Counted from the stretch's first letter, positions 24,371 through 36,990 are shown. The stretch is DNA of 64,000 nucleotides from Zonotrichia leucophrys gambelii (GCF_028769735.1 NC_088170.1:57693585-57757584), one strand, 5' to 3'. Notes: generated by a model not told the origin, from the letters alone. Translations and numbers: made by a program.

Positions 24371-24732
24371 GTAAGTATCTGTTAAAATAGGGTTCACCTT
24401 CTAGAAATTATTCCAAGTCACAAAATTCCTCTGCCCATCAACATTTGGAGTCTTGGAAGGACAGAAAAGAGTAAAACAAATACTAGTCCTTGTTTATAGA
24501 GTTTCCTAAGCATCAGCTTGTGATCACTGAAGCCTAGAGCATGCTTCCAGTCATTTGATCTGACTCACCCAACTCCTCTTGTTCCTGCGTTTGGAGTGGA
24601 TGCTGTAAAAATTGCTGAATGCACTTGAGATTGTACACACTGCTGAGGAAGGTTCAAGGAAGAGAAAATCATTGAGATTTAGCTTGCAAATCTAGTACTA
24701 ATGCAAGTTTAATACTGTACTGTAATATATAG

Positions 24733-24880
24733 ATGCATCCTGGTTTGTGTAAACAGCAGTGTGACCCTCAGAACCAGGGCAGGGATTGTCCCTCTGTGCT
24801 CAGCGCTGGTGAGGCCACACCTCAAATCCTGTGTTCAGTTTTGTACTTGCAGTACAGTAAAGTACTGCAAGTAAGATTAT
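24733..24880 (+). mobile_element. CR1 LINE internal fragment (intron 25)
   Basis: CAGGGCAGGGATTGTCCCTC, CAGCGCTGGTGAGGCCACA and ATCCTGTGTTCAGTTTTG match the part of CR1 encoding the LVRPHLEYCVQFW stretch of its reverse transcriptase C-terminal region. Short and degraded. Confidence 0.65.
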
Positions 24881-25127
24881 TTTGGTGTTTAATGCCACCA
24901 GGAGATGAAGGATAACAATGTATAATTTGTTAAAAGATGATATGTTAATTAATTTTGGGACTTTAGTTTTTAATAAGCTTTAAGAAAAAGGATTTGAACT
25001 CTGCCTTTGGTAGGTGATACCTTTGTATGAAAATGATAGACTGACCTTTTAGTCTGTGTAAACTCCAGTCTTTAAAATAATTTAAACCATTCTCAGAATC
25101 ATAGGATTAACCCCTTTTTCTCTCTAG

Positions 25128-25221
25128 AAAAGATACCTGACTTGTCATCCAGCATAACAAGTTTAAAATTATCCCAGAATTGTTTTATTAATGTTCCAGA
25201 AGCTATTCTTCTTCTACCACA
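25128..25221 (+). CDS. LRRK2: LRRK2 exon 26 (LRR)
   Basis: Encodes KIPDLSSSITSLKLSQNCF and INVPEAILLLP, matching human MPFLPPSMTILKLSQNKF. Acceptor TTTTTCTCTCTAG, donor CACA|GTAAGT. Intron 26 is 1.0 kb and plain. Confidence 0.97.
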
Positions 25222-26246
25222 GTAAGTTACTCTTTTATTCATTGATGTTAATGTCAAGTTCTTGATAAAGAAAATCTGATGACAAAATTGTTTTGCATGG
25301 TTTACTGATTTTCAGGGAATCCTCATTCGGTAAATCCAGAACTTGGTAGCTTTTAAACTGAAGACAAATTAGTCACATTTTCTTCATGATTCTGAAAAAT
25401 TCTGTTCCTCAGATTCAAATTGCTGTTGTTGAAAATATATTCCTTGACAGCTGAAGCTGACAATTCTTTAATTGAGAGTAATAGAATTCTCATATTTCCT
25501 TGGAACCAACAATAAAAATATATCAGCAATTTTTTTAGTTCTGCAGACTTTTGCACAAGACTACTGAGATTAGTTTTTCACTTCCTAAATAACATGAGAT
25601 ACTTATTCTCAAAGAAAAACACTTCCTCCAGGAGGAGTTGTGGTAAAGAAACATGTGACATTTATTTTGCCATACGTTCAAAGCATTGCTTATGTGAAAA
25701 TTGGACTTTTGCTTTTTTTATAAAAGTTGCTGACCTTAACAGATCACTAGAATGAGATTGTGGAGGGAGTGCTTGGAAGGGGTGATCCAATAGGTGTGGG
25801 GAGATGAGAGTGCTGATGGCACCATAGAGAGAGCAGATCCACAGAATGGGAATTTATATTAATGAAATTACCATGATATTGCACAATTTCAGCATGCTGA
25901 CATTCATTGCTGCAGATTTAATGGATGTGTTGAAAAAATGCAGTTTTCAGGTTCTACATCTCACAGCTCAAACAAATCAGGAAGGTGTTGCATGCAATTT
26001 TGTGTGCTTCATGTTTCATAGCAACATAAACTTGTCCAATAGGTCTAGGTGAACTATGTCATTTCTGCACATACATGTATTTGCATACAATTATATCTAC
26101 TTTATTTGGATTTCAGTCAGAAAACCATCTCTTCTGATAGCTAATCCACTTGTTTATTAAAAATTAATATAGCTTTGGTTTCAACTAATCTGGGTTTTAT
26201 TTTTTTCATTTGCTAACTTCTCTCTTTTTTATTTTCATGCTTTTAG

Positions 26247-26433
26247 TTTGAGATCAGTAGATTTAAGCCAAAACAAGATCACAAGCCTGCCTGGACCGAT
26301 GCACTGGAAATCACTAAATTTAAGGGAGCTGTTATTTAATCATAATCAAATAGATGTCTTGGACTTGAGTGAAAAGGCATGTGCATGGTCTAGGCTAGAA
26401 AAGCTACACCTCTCCCACAACAAGTTAAAGGAG
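26247..26433 (+). CDS. LRRK2: LRRK2 exon 27 (LRR)
   Basis: Encodes LRSVDLSQNKITSLPGPMHW, KSLNLRELLFNHNQIDVLDL and RLEKLHLSHNKLKE. Nearly identical to human in the NLRELLF and KLHLSHNKLKE blocks. Acceptor GCTTTTAG, donor AGGAG|GTAAAG, phase 0 exit. Confidence 0.97.
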
Positions 26434-26816
26434 GTAAAGTGTAAGATTCTGCTTCAAGAAAATTTAATTGCTTTTCAGTTAAATGCAGTTTTTCAATGTT
26501 AATTTGATTTTCGTGTCACCTCTCATACAATTGCATTGTGTTAGTGAAGTGTTATGTAAGTGCAAATATTTCCTTCCTCTGTGAAGGAAAATTGCTATAT
26601 GCTATTCAGCTTTTCTGCCTGGAATGTGTCATATACTCAGTTTGTATACTGAATTACTTATAAGGTCTTTTCTCTCTTACTGTGAGATATTAGGCCTGTT
26701 TATTACAAGAAATGAACTACAGCAGTAAAAATAATACCTAGCTCTGTTAAATAATTAATGTATTCATGTTCCTAAATTTTTTTATTTAATTGCCCATTAA
26801 ATGTTCTTTTATTTAG

Positions 26817-26998
26817 ATTCCTCCTCAGATTGGCTTCCTAGAGAACTTGACTTCTCTGGATGTAAGTCATAATCCTGATTTGAGATTCTTTCCTGATGAA
26901 ATGGGAAGACTGTCCAAAGTCTGGGATCTTCCTTTGGAAGGACTCCATCTTAATTTAGACTTCAAGCATGTGGGATGCAAAGCCAGAGACATTATCAG
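26817..26998 (+). CDS. LRRK2: LRRK2 exon 28 (last LRR, LRR-ROC hinge)
   Basis: Encodes [38 protein letters not shown] and [14 protein letters not shown]. The serine of GRLSKVWD corresponds to human S1292, the autophosphorylation site used as an activity readout, and is kept (placed by counting from the P-loop lysine K1347). Donor TATCAG|GTTTGT is somewhat weak. Confidence 0.97.
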
Positions 26999-27514
26999 GT
27001 TTGTTGCCCTGTTGTTCTTGAATATTCCTGGTTTGCTTTCTTGGGATTTGCAGTAAGCACTGAGGAAATTCCATGCTGGTTTGTAAAGACATGCTGGTTT
27101 TTCATATGAAATCCAGCCTGCTGTTGTGTGGGAGGTTATGATAACAACACACACAGATAACAGAGTGGTTTAGACTATACTATTATTACCTCTTGAATTT
27201 GATGCTTCCACAAACTGTGCAATACGTGATGCTTACCAATTATTTGTAATATGTTTATTGTGTTCTCCAGTTCCTCTGTGCACTGCACAGAGCACAATTT
27301 TGGGATAATTACAAAGCAAAAAAAGACATATTCTGAATTAAACTTTAGCTTTCAAATCAGAAATTAGAGTAGACAGTTAAAAGAACAGTAATATCAAACA
27401 GATACTAAAAATGTGAAGAAAATTGTATGGTTCTAGATTTTTCTTTGTTCTTGAGTTCTGTTCATCTTTTTCTTTGTTATACACTTCTGTGAGTTTGCAA
27501 ACTTTTTCTACCAG

Positions 27515-27744
27515 ATTTCTTCAGCAGCGACTGAAGAAGGCAGTGCCTTACAACAGAATGAAGCTCATGATTGTTGGGAACACTGGCAGTGGGAAAACCA
27601 CCCTGCTGCAACAGCTCATGAGAAGCAAACGAACAGAACTGGGCTCTCCAAAAGCTACAGTAGGCATTGATGTGAAAGACTGGATCATTCAAGGGAAAGG
27701 CAAAATGAAGAAGGAGCTTATATTAAATGTGTGGGACTTTGGAG
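27515..27744 (+). CDS. LRRK2: LRRK2 exon 29 (ROC GTPase: P-loop, Switch I)
   Basis: Encodes [21 protein letters not shown]-loop [14 protein letters not shown] (nucleotide phosphate binding; K equals human K1347, T equals T1343), [10 protein letters not shown] and NVWDFGG. The Switch II motif starts here as WDFGG, where human has WDFAG. Acceptor TTCTACCAG, donor TTGGAG|GTATTT. Intron 29 (1.0 kb) holds a purine-rich run near 28.39-28.44 kb. Confidence 0.98.
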
Positions 27745-28385
27745 GTATTTCCTGAGTTTATTTTCCTTTCCTATTGTCTTTTCTAACATTTTAATGCATT
27801 AATTATTCTTAGAGTCAGCCTGTGGTGATTCAGACTGGGGACATTAGAATCACAAACGTACACCCAAAGTCCAATGACCACTTATAAATTAGAGGATTCT
27901 GTAAATTAGCAGCTAATCCCTCAAATTTAATATAAAGCCTCAGGAATTTCTTATCGCCAAATGTTGTTTGACCACTCATTTCAACTATAATACTTAGAAT
28001 AATCATTTCAGAATAGTAAGAAACTGCTTGGAATCACCAGAGGAATCTTTCATTAAACTGTTTCTCCATTTTGTAGTCCAGGTCTCTGTAGGCTCTGCAA
28101 TATCACAAGTTTGCAAGGTCACAGACAACAAAGCACTTAGGATGAGTTTTTGAGCCTTGTGTTTCTGGAAACCTTTCTAAGTTTGGGGGAGTAAAGAAGT
28201 ACTTCTACAATCCAGGGATGTTTGAGGCTATAGAAAAGTTATTTTTAAACAGATGTCTGTCATCATTTAAATACTATCTATCTATAAAGGTCTATCACAA
28301 TGCATAAGCACAGATCAGTGCCATTCAAGCTGGATGTCCAGCTTTAGTTGTAATTTTCAGTGCTTTATTATGTGAAGTTGCTGAA

Positions 28386-28442
28386 AGTATAGGAGAAAGG
28401 AAAGGAAGAAAGTAAAGGGAAAGGAAAGAGTGAGGGAGAAAT
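28386..28442. repeat. Purine-rich low-complexity run (intron 29)
   Basis: GGAGAAAGGAAAGGAAGAAA followed by more GGAAA/GAAAG units, almost all purine on the + strand. Confidence 0.75.
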
Positions 28443-28751
28443 TCAGTGTTGAGGTTTTAAAAGAATCACAACCTTTTAAGTTGTCCACGCAGCAACCATG
28501 TTTATCCAGTTAAATCTTACATTGATATAAAACCAGTGTGTTTAAACATTACACTTCAATCTGTGAGCTACCACAGAGTGCCTTCCTAAAATTTGTAGTT
28601 TTTATGGTTTCCTGTCAATTTATATAAAGTTCTGCAAACATTAATTTCACTTCTGAACTCGTGGTCTGGGGACATGTGTTCCTCTGCCTTTTTGTGACCT
28701 GCAGATGTTCAGTCAAGGAAGTACTAAACAATGGAAATTTTTGATCATTAG

Positions 28752-28879
28752 GACAAGAGGAGTTCTACAGTACCCATCCTCATTTCATGACCCAGAGGGC
28801 TTTGTATCTTGCTGTTTATGATCTCAGCAAAGGACAAGCAGAGGTGGATGCTATGAAGCCATGGCTTTTTAACATCAAG
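28752..28879 (+). CDS. LRRK2: LRRK2 exon 30 (ROC, Switch II)
   Basis: Continues Switch II as [11 protein letters not shown], then [20 protein letters not shown] and MKPWLFNIK. The first full codon is CAA (Gln) at the position of human R1398. Everything else in the exon is identical to human as far as I can recall. Acceptor ATCATTAG, donor ATCAAG|GTAAGA. Intron 30 is 1.0 kb, plain. Confidence 0.97.
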
Positions 28880-29904
28880 GTAAGACTTAAAGAATGGAAT
28901 TCTCCTTTCCAGGGAGCTGTAGGTGAACGGCACATTAACCATAAATATTTATATAGGGGAAGAAGAAAAAAAATAGTTCAAAAAGTAAGAACAGTAATAT
29001 TAAACAAGAGCTGAAATACATCGTGTATTGGATATGACAGTAATTTTAGACATAAAAAGACATGATCAGCACCATTTTGGACTTAAAATGTACGAAGTGA
29101 TTAGCAAAAGAATAGTTTGCATATTCTGGAAATATTTTAAATTTACTGATAAAAATAAGAAAGGAATAGTATTAAAGAAATAATGAGTTAAACTTCATTT
29201 TTCTTTTACACCATTATAAACTTTGGGGAAATCAGAATTAGACTAATTTAAAACTCATAGATACAGGTCTGAAACCATGCTATTAAGTGTATGCTTAGTA
29301 TCCTATTATTAATAGGAATTAATCCAGAACTATGGTAGCAGATTGACCTGAGAACCTGCCATGTATTTGTCATTTTTTTATAAGTGTTTGTCTCCATTTT
29401 TGGAGCCATTCCATGGTGAGTGAGCATTACTTGTCTTTTCTTTTATAGGATGCTTAGCCATGACTGGGCAATACACTCACATAAAGAGTTTCTTTACTGT
29501 TCCTGTTAATGAACTTGTCTTTTCCACTCTTTTCACCTTGGGCAGTGATACAGGACACAGCAGTCAGTTTAGTGTTGATGAAAATCACTTCTGATGTGCT
29601 CTCCTTTGCTGTGCAGTACCTGCTGATGTTTCCCTGCTGCCCTGTTCCAAAGACAGCTAGCAAAATACCATTTCTTTCTATTCCATTTTGAGTCCCTCTA
29701 TTTTACTGCCAACAGTGTTAATCTGCAAAGAATGAAATACAGATGTACACTCCTTCCTTTTGGAACAAGCTAATTTTTTAATATTTCTCTTTTGAAATAG
29801 CTCTCTGAATGTTTGACTAAATTGCTCACATTTTATGTGAATATAAAACTCTAAAAATCAACCTTTGCTGTTGAGTTAATAAATAGCATGGATCTCACTA
29901 TCAG

Positions 29905-30123
29905 GCTCGAGCATCAACATCCCCTGTGATTCTTGTTGGCACTCATCTGGATGTTTCTGATGAAATGCAACGTAAGGTCTGCATGAGTAAAATCACCAGA
30001 GAGCTGCTGAACAAGCGGGGCTTCCCAGCAATCCAGGATTACCACTTTGTCAATGCCACAGAAGAATCTGATTCCATCATCAGACTTAGGAAAATCATCA
30101 TAAAGGAGAGTCTTCACTTCAAG
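29905..30123 (+). CDS. LRRK2: LRRK2 exon 31 (ROC C-terminal half)
   Basis: Seventy-three whole codons: ARASTSPVILVGTHLDVSD with the guanine-binding THLD motif, CMSKITRELLNKRGFPAIQD, YHFVNATEES. The Arg of ARAS equals human R1441, a Parkinson's disease hotspot, and is kept; human S1444 is Thr here. Acceptor CACTATCAG, donor TTCAAG|GTGAGA. The 2.2-kb intron 31 shows no recognised element. Confidence 0.98.
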
Positions 30124-32280
30124 GTGAGATACATACTGTTGTTGAAAACATCCTTGTTTTACTTAAGTGAATGCATTTTTGAATATTAATGCATAATTAA
30201 ATAAATGACTGTGTGATACCAAAGTCATCTTGCCTTCTATAAAATAATAGCACAGCAAAATAATGAAGGAAATTCACCAGGTTTGTTTTAATTAGATTTT
30301 CTTCCCAAAAATTCAACTTAGTAAAATACCAGCCAAGTTCTGTTTTCAAGCACTACGGCCATAAATCAAGTATTCAATGAAAAACAAGCCATCTTTGTCT
30401 TACAAAGAATTTTAATTAAAACCTTGATTTCTTGGGCAGCATCATGTAATTACAGTAAGTATTGCAAGATTTCAGGGGACAGGAAATAGGATGTTGGGGT
30501 TTGTGAAAACCAACTGATTTCTCATTTACTGATTTTAGTTTACATAGCGTGAAACTGTTTTTATAAAGAGGAAAGTGAATTAAAGCAGGAAAGGAAGATC
30601 CTGTGGACTGAGTGATCCTCCTAGACTGGAATATCTGCACTTGTAATTCTGTCTCCAGAGTCATCCCAATTCATTCCCTGCTCTATCCTTAGCCACAACA
30701 TGAAGCCCTGAGTGGGAATGAAGAGACCTGGCCAGGCATGGAACTTGTAGAAAGACAGGATCTTGTCTGTAACAAAAGAATGTACTTGTTTTTTTTAATT
30801 TATGCAACAACACATTTTTCATTTTTTGTTTATGTCATAGCACATTAAAGAGAAAAGGTGATGTCCTGTGCTACTTAAATCAATGGTCAAGAGCTTCATA
30901 AATTGTACCAGAACCCAAATTTCTTTCAAATGACTGCTTGGAAGATTTTGTAGAGCAAATGATGTATTTATAACTGGCCTCACACCAGTGGTGCTACAAA
31001 TGAGTTATAGTGTACACACCTCTCTTGTTTCTCTCAGGAATTAGCAGCTTAGCCATATCCAAATTCTCTCTAACTTCATTCCACAGTGCAAGGAACAGCT
31101 AACCAGTCCTAAATGGCAAGGAGGTGCCCTCTCAAGTGAAATGGGTTAATTCCTCCTCTCATACATCCAGTAGGCATGAATTGAGCTGGTGTTTTTATGT
31201 GGCTCTGTGTCTCACCATACTTAGTGAACACCCCAGGGAAGTTCTGTTTTTGGAAAAATGTTGTTCCTTTAATGTCTGCATCTCTTGAGACTATGACTTA
31301 AACTGATGTTTAAACTTCTACACAGATGTAAGATGGCCTGAAAGGAGGTAATTACCATAAATTATGTAGGTAATTTGTGAAAGGAATGTTACAAGGCTTC
31401 AATCTCTAATCTGCTTAGAGATTAGACCACATTAGTTTAATATTCAGCATTGTCATCAAGTACTCCGGAGTCTTTGAAATTACACAAGGTGCTAATTTCA
31501 TCTGCACAAGGTACCAATTATATTTTTGACACATCAAAAACATCACAGTACATTGGTGAGAGAAAAATTACAGTTATGAGGCCAGTTTGTAAATATTGGG
31601 AAAGTTGTTTCCCATTTCCTCAGAAAAGTTGGTAGATCAGCACGCATGGAGAAAGGAAAACCTGACTGGGTACTAGTGATTGCCAAATACCAAAGGGTGT
31701 CTGCAGGAAGGAACAGAAGCTCAGGAAACAGGCACAGGGCACCCACCCATTTGTGTCACTCATGTGGCTAAATTTATTTCATTCTAATTCTCTTGTCCAC
31801 TGACTGCCAGCAATGGAGACTTTTAATCAAGCTACTACCCTCTTCCCACCCATTTATCTAAATACATGGCTAGAGATTTGCATACTACAAGAAGTATAGG
31901 TTTTTATTATTATTTTGTCTATTGCTCTGTATTAACTGAAGACGTATGATATAATCTGCTCATACAGTGAATATTTCCCTTTTACTTTGAACAAAAGTTT
32001 CTCTCTGAAATAACATCTTCTGAGAGACCTCATTTATTATTTTTTTGTGTACAAGTAATATGGAAATATTTTCTTCTCTGAGTAGTTATTTATAGGAAGA
32101 CATTATAATTCTGAAAGAATAATTACATCTACCTTTCAGAAGCCATGTTAGTCAATAAATGAGTGTTCTTGTTCCTTTCTGCTTCTATTGAGTGGACATA
32201 CACTTTATATCTTAGTTTTATTTTCTTCATTTCACATGAATAAATGAATACATTTAAGATTATTATTCATAATTTTACAG

Positions 32281-32482
32281 ATAAGAGATCAGCCAGTGGT
32301 TGGTCAGCTAATTCCTGACAGCTACCTGGAGCTGGAAAAGAGAATTTTGCTGGAACGTAAAAATGTCCCAGTGGAATTTCCTGTAATTGATCAGAAGCGC
32401 TTGCTGGAACTGGTACAAGAAGGCCAGCTACAGCTGGATGAAAATGAACTCCCTCATGCAATTCACTTTCTGAATGAATCAG
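32281..32482 (+). CDS. LRRK2: LRRK2 exon 32 (COR)
   Basis: Encodes IRDQPVVGQLIPDSYLELEK, ERKNVPVEFPVIDQKRLLEL and ENELPHAIHFLNESG, the ROC-COR junction and first COR helices. Acceptor AATTTTACAG, donor TCAG|GTAAAA. Intron 32 is 619 bp. Confidence 0.97.
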
Positions 32483-33101
32483 GTAAAATATTCTCTTCTA
32501 TGTGTGTTTGTTAACATTTTGCTGTAAGTCTGCAGCTGACAGATCTGTACATGATTTTACGTCTTTTCACAAGGTAGCCACACGATGGTAAGCTGAGGTG
32601 TCTAAGCTTGGGTAACATCAGTTTGTTAAACCACATTATTGGGAAAGGAATTCCATGATGTGAAGGATCAGCACTGTAACAGTTTATATCTCTTTCTCTC
32701 TTTTACCCCTCCTTGAAAACATTCTACTGCTGGTTAGGCAGCATAGTTGCAGAAGAAAGATGCAATTGCTCCAATCACTCAGAATTGTGGTTAGAGAAAC
32801 ATATGTAACAGTTTATCTCAATGCAGTACTGACTTCATAAGATTAAATAATAAACCACACAGATCATAGCAAAAAAGCAAGTCAGATTAAAAATCTAACA
32901 AAAATTCTGAAAATAAAGGTAAAGCTGAACTTGATGTGCTTGCACTCTACTGTTCTGAGATACTGACATCAATAAAACTGTATTTATTATTCAAATTCTT
33001 TATGTCAAGTCATATAATAAAAACAGCCCAGAGTGGAGTGCTTACTTTGCTTGATATTGATCTTGTGCAATGCATTGCTAATTACAGTATTCTTTGTGCA
33101 G

Positions 33102-33190
33102 GTGTTCTCCTTCATTTCCAAGACCCAGCACTTCAGCTGAGAGATCTGTATTTCGTAGATCCAAAGTGGCTGTGTAAAATCATGGCACAG
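33102..33190 (+). CDS. LRRK2: LRRK2 exon 33 (COR)
   Basis: Encodes [19 protein letters not shown] and [10 protein letters not shown], nearly identical to human. Acceptor TTTGTGCAG, donor CACAG|GTCAGA. Intron 33 is 573 bp. Confidence 0.97.
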
Positions 33191-33763
33191 GTCAGACTGA
33201 ACACTCTTTGTGTATGCATTTATGGTACATTTTCCCCTGTCTAAAATCACTGTAACTCATCAATGTTCCTTCTTCACCATTTCTTTATTGTTTCATAATC
33301 TAGAATTTTCTCAAGGACCACGTTTTTTTACGTTGTTCTTTTCTATTTCTGTTGCTTTCTGGACAACTGTATTGTTGCTTCTCTGTTCTTACATTGTAAT
33401 GTCCTATATCATTTAAACTGCAACAGACACAAGAATACATGTAGAATAGAAAAACCCCATGGATGCAAGGTAATCCTGCAATATGTTGCCACAGGTTGGG
33501 ATGAAAGCTGGAACTTTGGGCTAAAGGCTGTAAGAATGGGGAAGAATTTTAATTGTATGCCAGGTACAGATGGCAGAGACAAGTGAGTGGATATGAAGTT
33601 GGAATGGGAGAGCAGCAGTCTGACTGCTTAAGTGAGACCATCATTGAAATGTTGATCTAGAAACACTCTCAAAATTTATTATATATATTCATATTTTCTA
33701 ACCTCTGAAACTTTCATCTAGTTATGAATGTACACCTGAAATTGTTTCACTTTTTTTTAAAAG

Positions 33764-33951
33764 ATTCTGATGGTGAAAGTGGAAGGCTGTTCTAAATACC
33801 CTAAGGGAATTGTGAAGCGTTCAGATGTGGAAAAATTCCTTTTGAAGAAGAGCAAATTCCCTAAAATCTATATGTCACAATACTTTAAGCTTCTGGAAAA
33901 GTTCCAGATTGCTTTGCCATTAGGAGAGGACCAACTGCTAATCCCAAGCAG
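33764..33951 (+). CDS. LRRK2: LRRK2 exon 34 (COR)
   Basis: Encodes ILMVKVEGCSKYPKGIVKR, SDVEKFLLKKSKFPKIYM and SQYFKLLEKFQIALPLGE. The Tyr of SQYF equals human Y1699, a disease residue at the ROC-COR interface, and is kept. Acceptor is a T-run followed by AAAAG; donor AGCAG|GTAAGC. Intron 34 is 924 bp. Confidence 0.97.
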
Positions 33952-34875
33952 GTAAGCAAGGAGCAAAACCCACAAATGACAGCTGTAGAGATAGATCAAA
34001 ATTGAAACTTCCCATCAGGCTAACTAGTTTCACTGATCATCAGAGCATTTGGTACATGAAAGCATGACAGACTCTTTGTATATTAGTAAATGCTTTCAGA
34101 AGAGATATGTTAAACTGATCTTGTAGCAAATAAAGCTTATGTATCAACATGGTGGGTAAATGGAAACTATAAATGACAGAACACTTTATGAGGATAGCAC
34201 TTCTTTTACAGTTACCATGTTTCAAGACTACAACAAGGAGGTTATAATTTAGCTTCAGAGCACTGTGCCAGCATTACAGATATTTATTGAAGTTTAAAAG
34301 ATAACAAAACATTTCCATAACTTATTTGCATGAAGTGAGAACCACTCACAAGTTACTCAGAGGCACTACCTCCTTCAAAAATTGTACATACTAAATGTGG
34401 TGACAAAAAAGTGTCATGATTTTTAATGTGGTATTTTTGTTTTATGTGAAGCAAATAACTCAGTTTCTGTGCCTCAGTTACAGATTTCCCTAATGTGTTT
34501 GGTAATGTTTGTGGTGCCTAGTGGAGAGAGTGTAGCATGGCTGCACTGATTAGGATTTTTATGTCCTTCAAAGCCCTGGCATAGGAAGATTTTATCTGAA
34601 TATCTTACCTGCCTTATGTATGTCTCAGCTTTTTCTCATATTTGCGTTAAATATCTAACGATCCATTAGCGAGCCACTGTTGGGTTTAAATTGCAGTCAG
34701 AACTTCACTTTGACACAAGCAAGCATAATAAACAAACACACTATCTGGTAGCTCCCTGACCATCTGAATCATGCACTCATTAATAAATCATGCATTTTAC
34801 ATTATACATAATATATGTCATAAGCTCAGATATATTACATCATCAAATACTGTCTTAATATTTTTCTTCTTTCAG

Positions 34876-35030
34876 CTTGTCTGATCACAGACCTGTTATA
34901 GAGCTTCCCCACTGTGAAAATTCTGAAATTATCATCAGGCTTTATGAGATGCCATACTTTCCTATGGGATTTTGGTCCAGGCTCATCAACAGGTTGCTTG
35001 AGATATCTCCTTACATGCTCTCAGGAAGAG
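34876..35030 (+). CDS. LRRK2: LRRK2 exon 35 (COR)
   Basis: Encodes [40 protein letters not shown] and [11 protein letters not shown]. Matches human without a visible difference, showing how constrained this COR part is. Acceptor TTCTTTCAG, donor GAAGAG|GTACAA. Intron 35 is 846 bp. Confidence 0.98.
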
Positions 35031-35876
35031 GTACAAATCTTTATCTTCAAAAGCAATAGTGTGCAAGTTTGCCTTCAATGCCAACACCTGCATGTTAAAG
35101 CTTTAGTCCCCAACACTGTTTTGCTTTAGCTAAATTCTGAACACTTCACAACTGTAAGAAAAAGACAGTGGTCATTTTTGTAACTTAGAAGTATCCAGGA
35201 TCAGATAGTGCCTGATCTTGCAGTTATGTGTAAAAGAAAATAAAGGTTTTAAGTGGTCCATTTCTCTCTTTCACATGCTAGGGATAGGGGAAATCCTTAT
35301 GTTTGCTGCTATTTGATTCCACAAAGAATACAATAAGGGATATGTCTTCCACACAGAAAAACAAACTGTTTTTCTTCAGCTTCATTAATTCTCTCTTTAT
35401 TTAAGTCTCAAAGCTTTGCTTTTATCAGAAAGAGGGGATATGTCTTCTCTTTTTTCCCAAGAATTCCATGCTTTCATATGGTAATACTCTACAAATATCA
35501 CTTGTAAATGCCTGATTTCCTAGCATTTTGAGTTTTTTTCTGAGCATCAAATTCCAGTTGCATCCTGCTATTTCATGAGTGTGTGACAGGAAAAATTTAA
35601 ATCACAGCTTCTTTTCCTATTTTGCCTGAGATACTCTGTATTTGAACCTCAACCTACCTAAGCATTTCTGTAATGCCTCCTAGAACCAAACACAAGTTGA
35701 CATATATTTAGTTTTTCTGCTGCCTGCAAAGTTGTAGCCTTTATTTTGTTTGTTATTGGGTAAGTATAACCCTACAATCATAGTTATATATTCAAAGTAT
35801 CATGAATATTCTGAATATTTTTATATTGACATTAATATTAGAGATCAGACTTTTAATCTAATTTTGTGTTTTCTAG

Positions 35877-36023
35877 AGCGAGCTCTTCGTCCTAACAGAA
35901 TGTACTGGAGACAAGGCATCTACTTGAACTGGTCTCCTGAGGCTTATTGTCTAGTGGAGTCAGCAGTATTTGACAACAACCCAGACAGTTTTTTGAAAAT
36001 CACAGCACCTTCTTGCAGAAAAG
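35877..36023 (+). CDS. LRRK2: LRRK2 exon 36 (COR)
   Basis: Encodes RALRPNRMYWRQGIYLNWSP, EAYCLVESAVFDNNPDSF and LKITAPSCRK. The donor AAAAG|GTTAAT departs from consensus at +3 to +6 but is required by the Gly split codon shared with exon 37. Intron 36 is only 153 bp. Confidence 0.95.
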
Positions 36024-36176
36024 GTTAATTATTCCTGAACCTGAATTTTGCTCCAGTTTGATTGCAGCTTGACATTTTGGTTTGTTGTGCTTCTGCCTTT
36101 GGAATGTAGAGTTTATCTTTGCAATTAGAAGTATGGCAGACTGGGTCTGTAATTCCCCTCTTTTTGTTTCTTAAAG

Positions 36177-36368
36177 GGTGCATCCTTTTGGGGCAAGTTG
36201 TGGATCACATAGATTCTCTTATGGAAGAATGGTTTCCAGGTTTGTTGGAAATTGATGTTTGTGGTGAAGGGGAAACACTGTTGAAGAAATGGGCTCTGTA
36301 CAGCTTTCAAGATGGTGAAGAACACCAAAAAATACTACTTGATGACTTGCTTAGGAAGGCTGAAGAAG
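36177..36368 (+). CDS. LRRK2: LRRK2 exon 37 (end of COR)
   Basis: Encodes [40 protein letters not shown] and [17 protein letters not shown]. Acceptor GTTTCTTAAAG, donor GAAG|GTATAT. Intron 37 (740 bp) contains a TA-rich microsatellite at 36,940-36,990. Confidence 0.97.
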
Positions 36369-36937
36369 GTATATATTTATGCCAATTGAGGTATATAGAG
36401 GTACACTTGTATCTACACAAATACTGTGCAACATCCCCTTTATAACATTTGGTATTTCATGTTATTTTAAAATGTTTCATTTCTGTAAGAAAAAAATACA
36501 GTGTAAGTCAAAAGCAGCTTGGGGTTTTTTTATGTCAGAGCTGTCTAGTATATATAAGAATGTTATATGAGACAGATTGAATCTACTCTGTGTAGTTACA
36601 TAAAAATAGCAATAATGGAAAGAATAATTTTGTCATAATACTGATAATGCAGCTTCAATCTTGGAACTGAATCCAGTAGATAGTAAAACCAATATTTTAT
36701 CTCTTGGTTGGATCACATAGCACAGTAATTTAAAAGACAATATTCAGTATGGCATTCTGCATACTGACAGCATTCTTTCTTTTTACAGACAGAAAATTAT
36801 TAGTCTTGGTTAGTGTTAGGTTGTAGCCATTTTTTTCACATTTGATAGGTACATATATAGAACCTTGAAAATACTTAAACGTGGAAGAGCCAAGATTTTG
36901 AATGGCAAACTTAATTAGTATGTATGTCTGTGTGCAG

Positions 36938-36990
36938 GCATATGCATATATATATATATACATATAAGTATATATATAAGCACATATATT
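36938..36990. repeat. TA-rich microsatellite (intron 37)
   Basis: CATATGCATATATATATATA followed by interrupted TATA and CATA units up to about 36,990. Likely length-polymorphic. Confidence 0.85.

Noticed and set aside
28386..28442. Purine-rich run as a regulatory or triplex-forming element
   Set aside because: Simple low-complexity sequence of common intronic type; nothing else marks it as functional.
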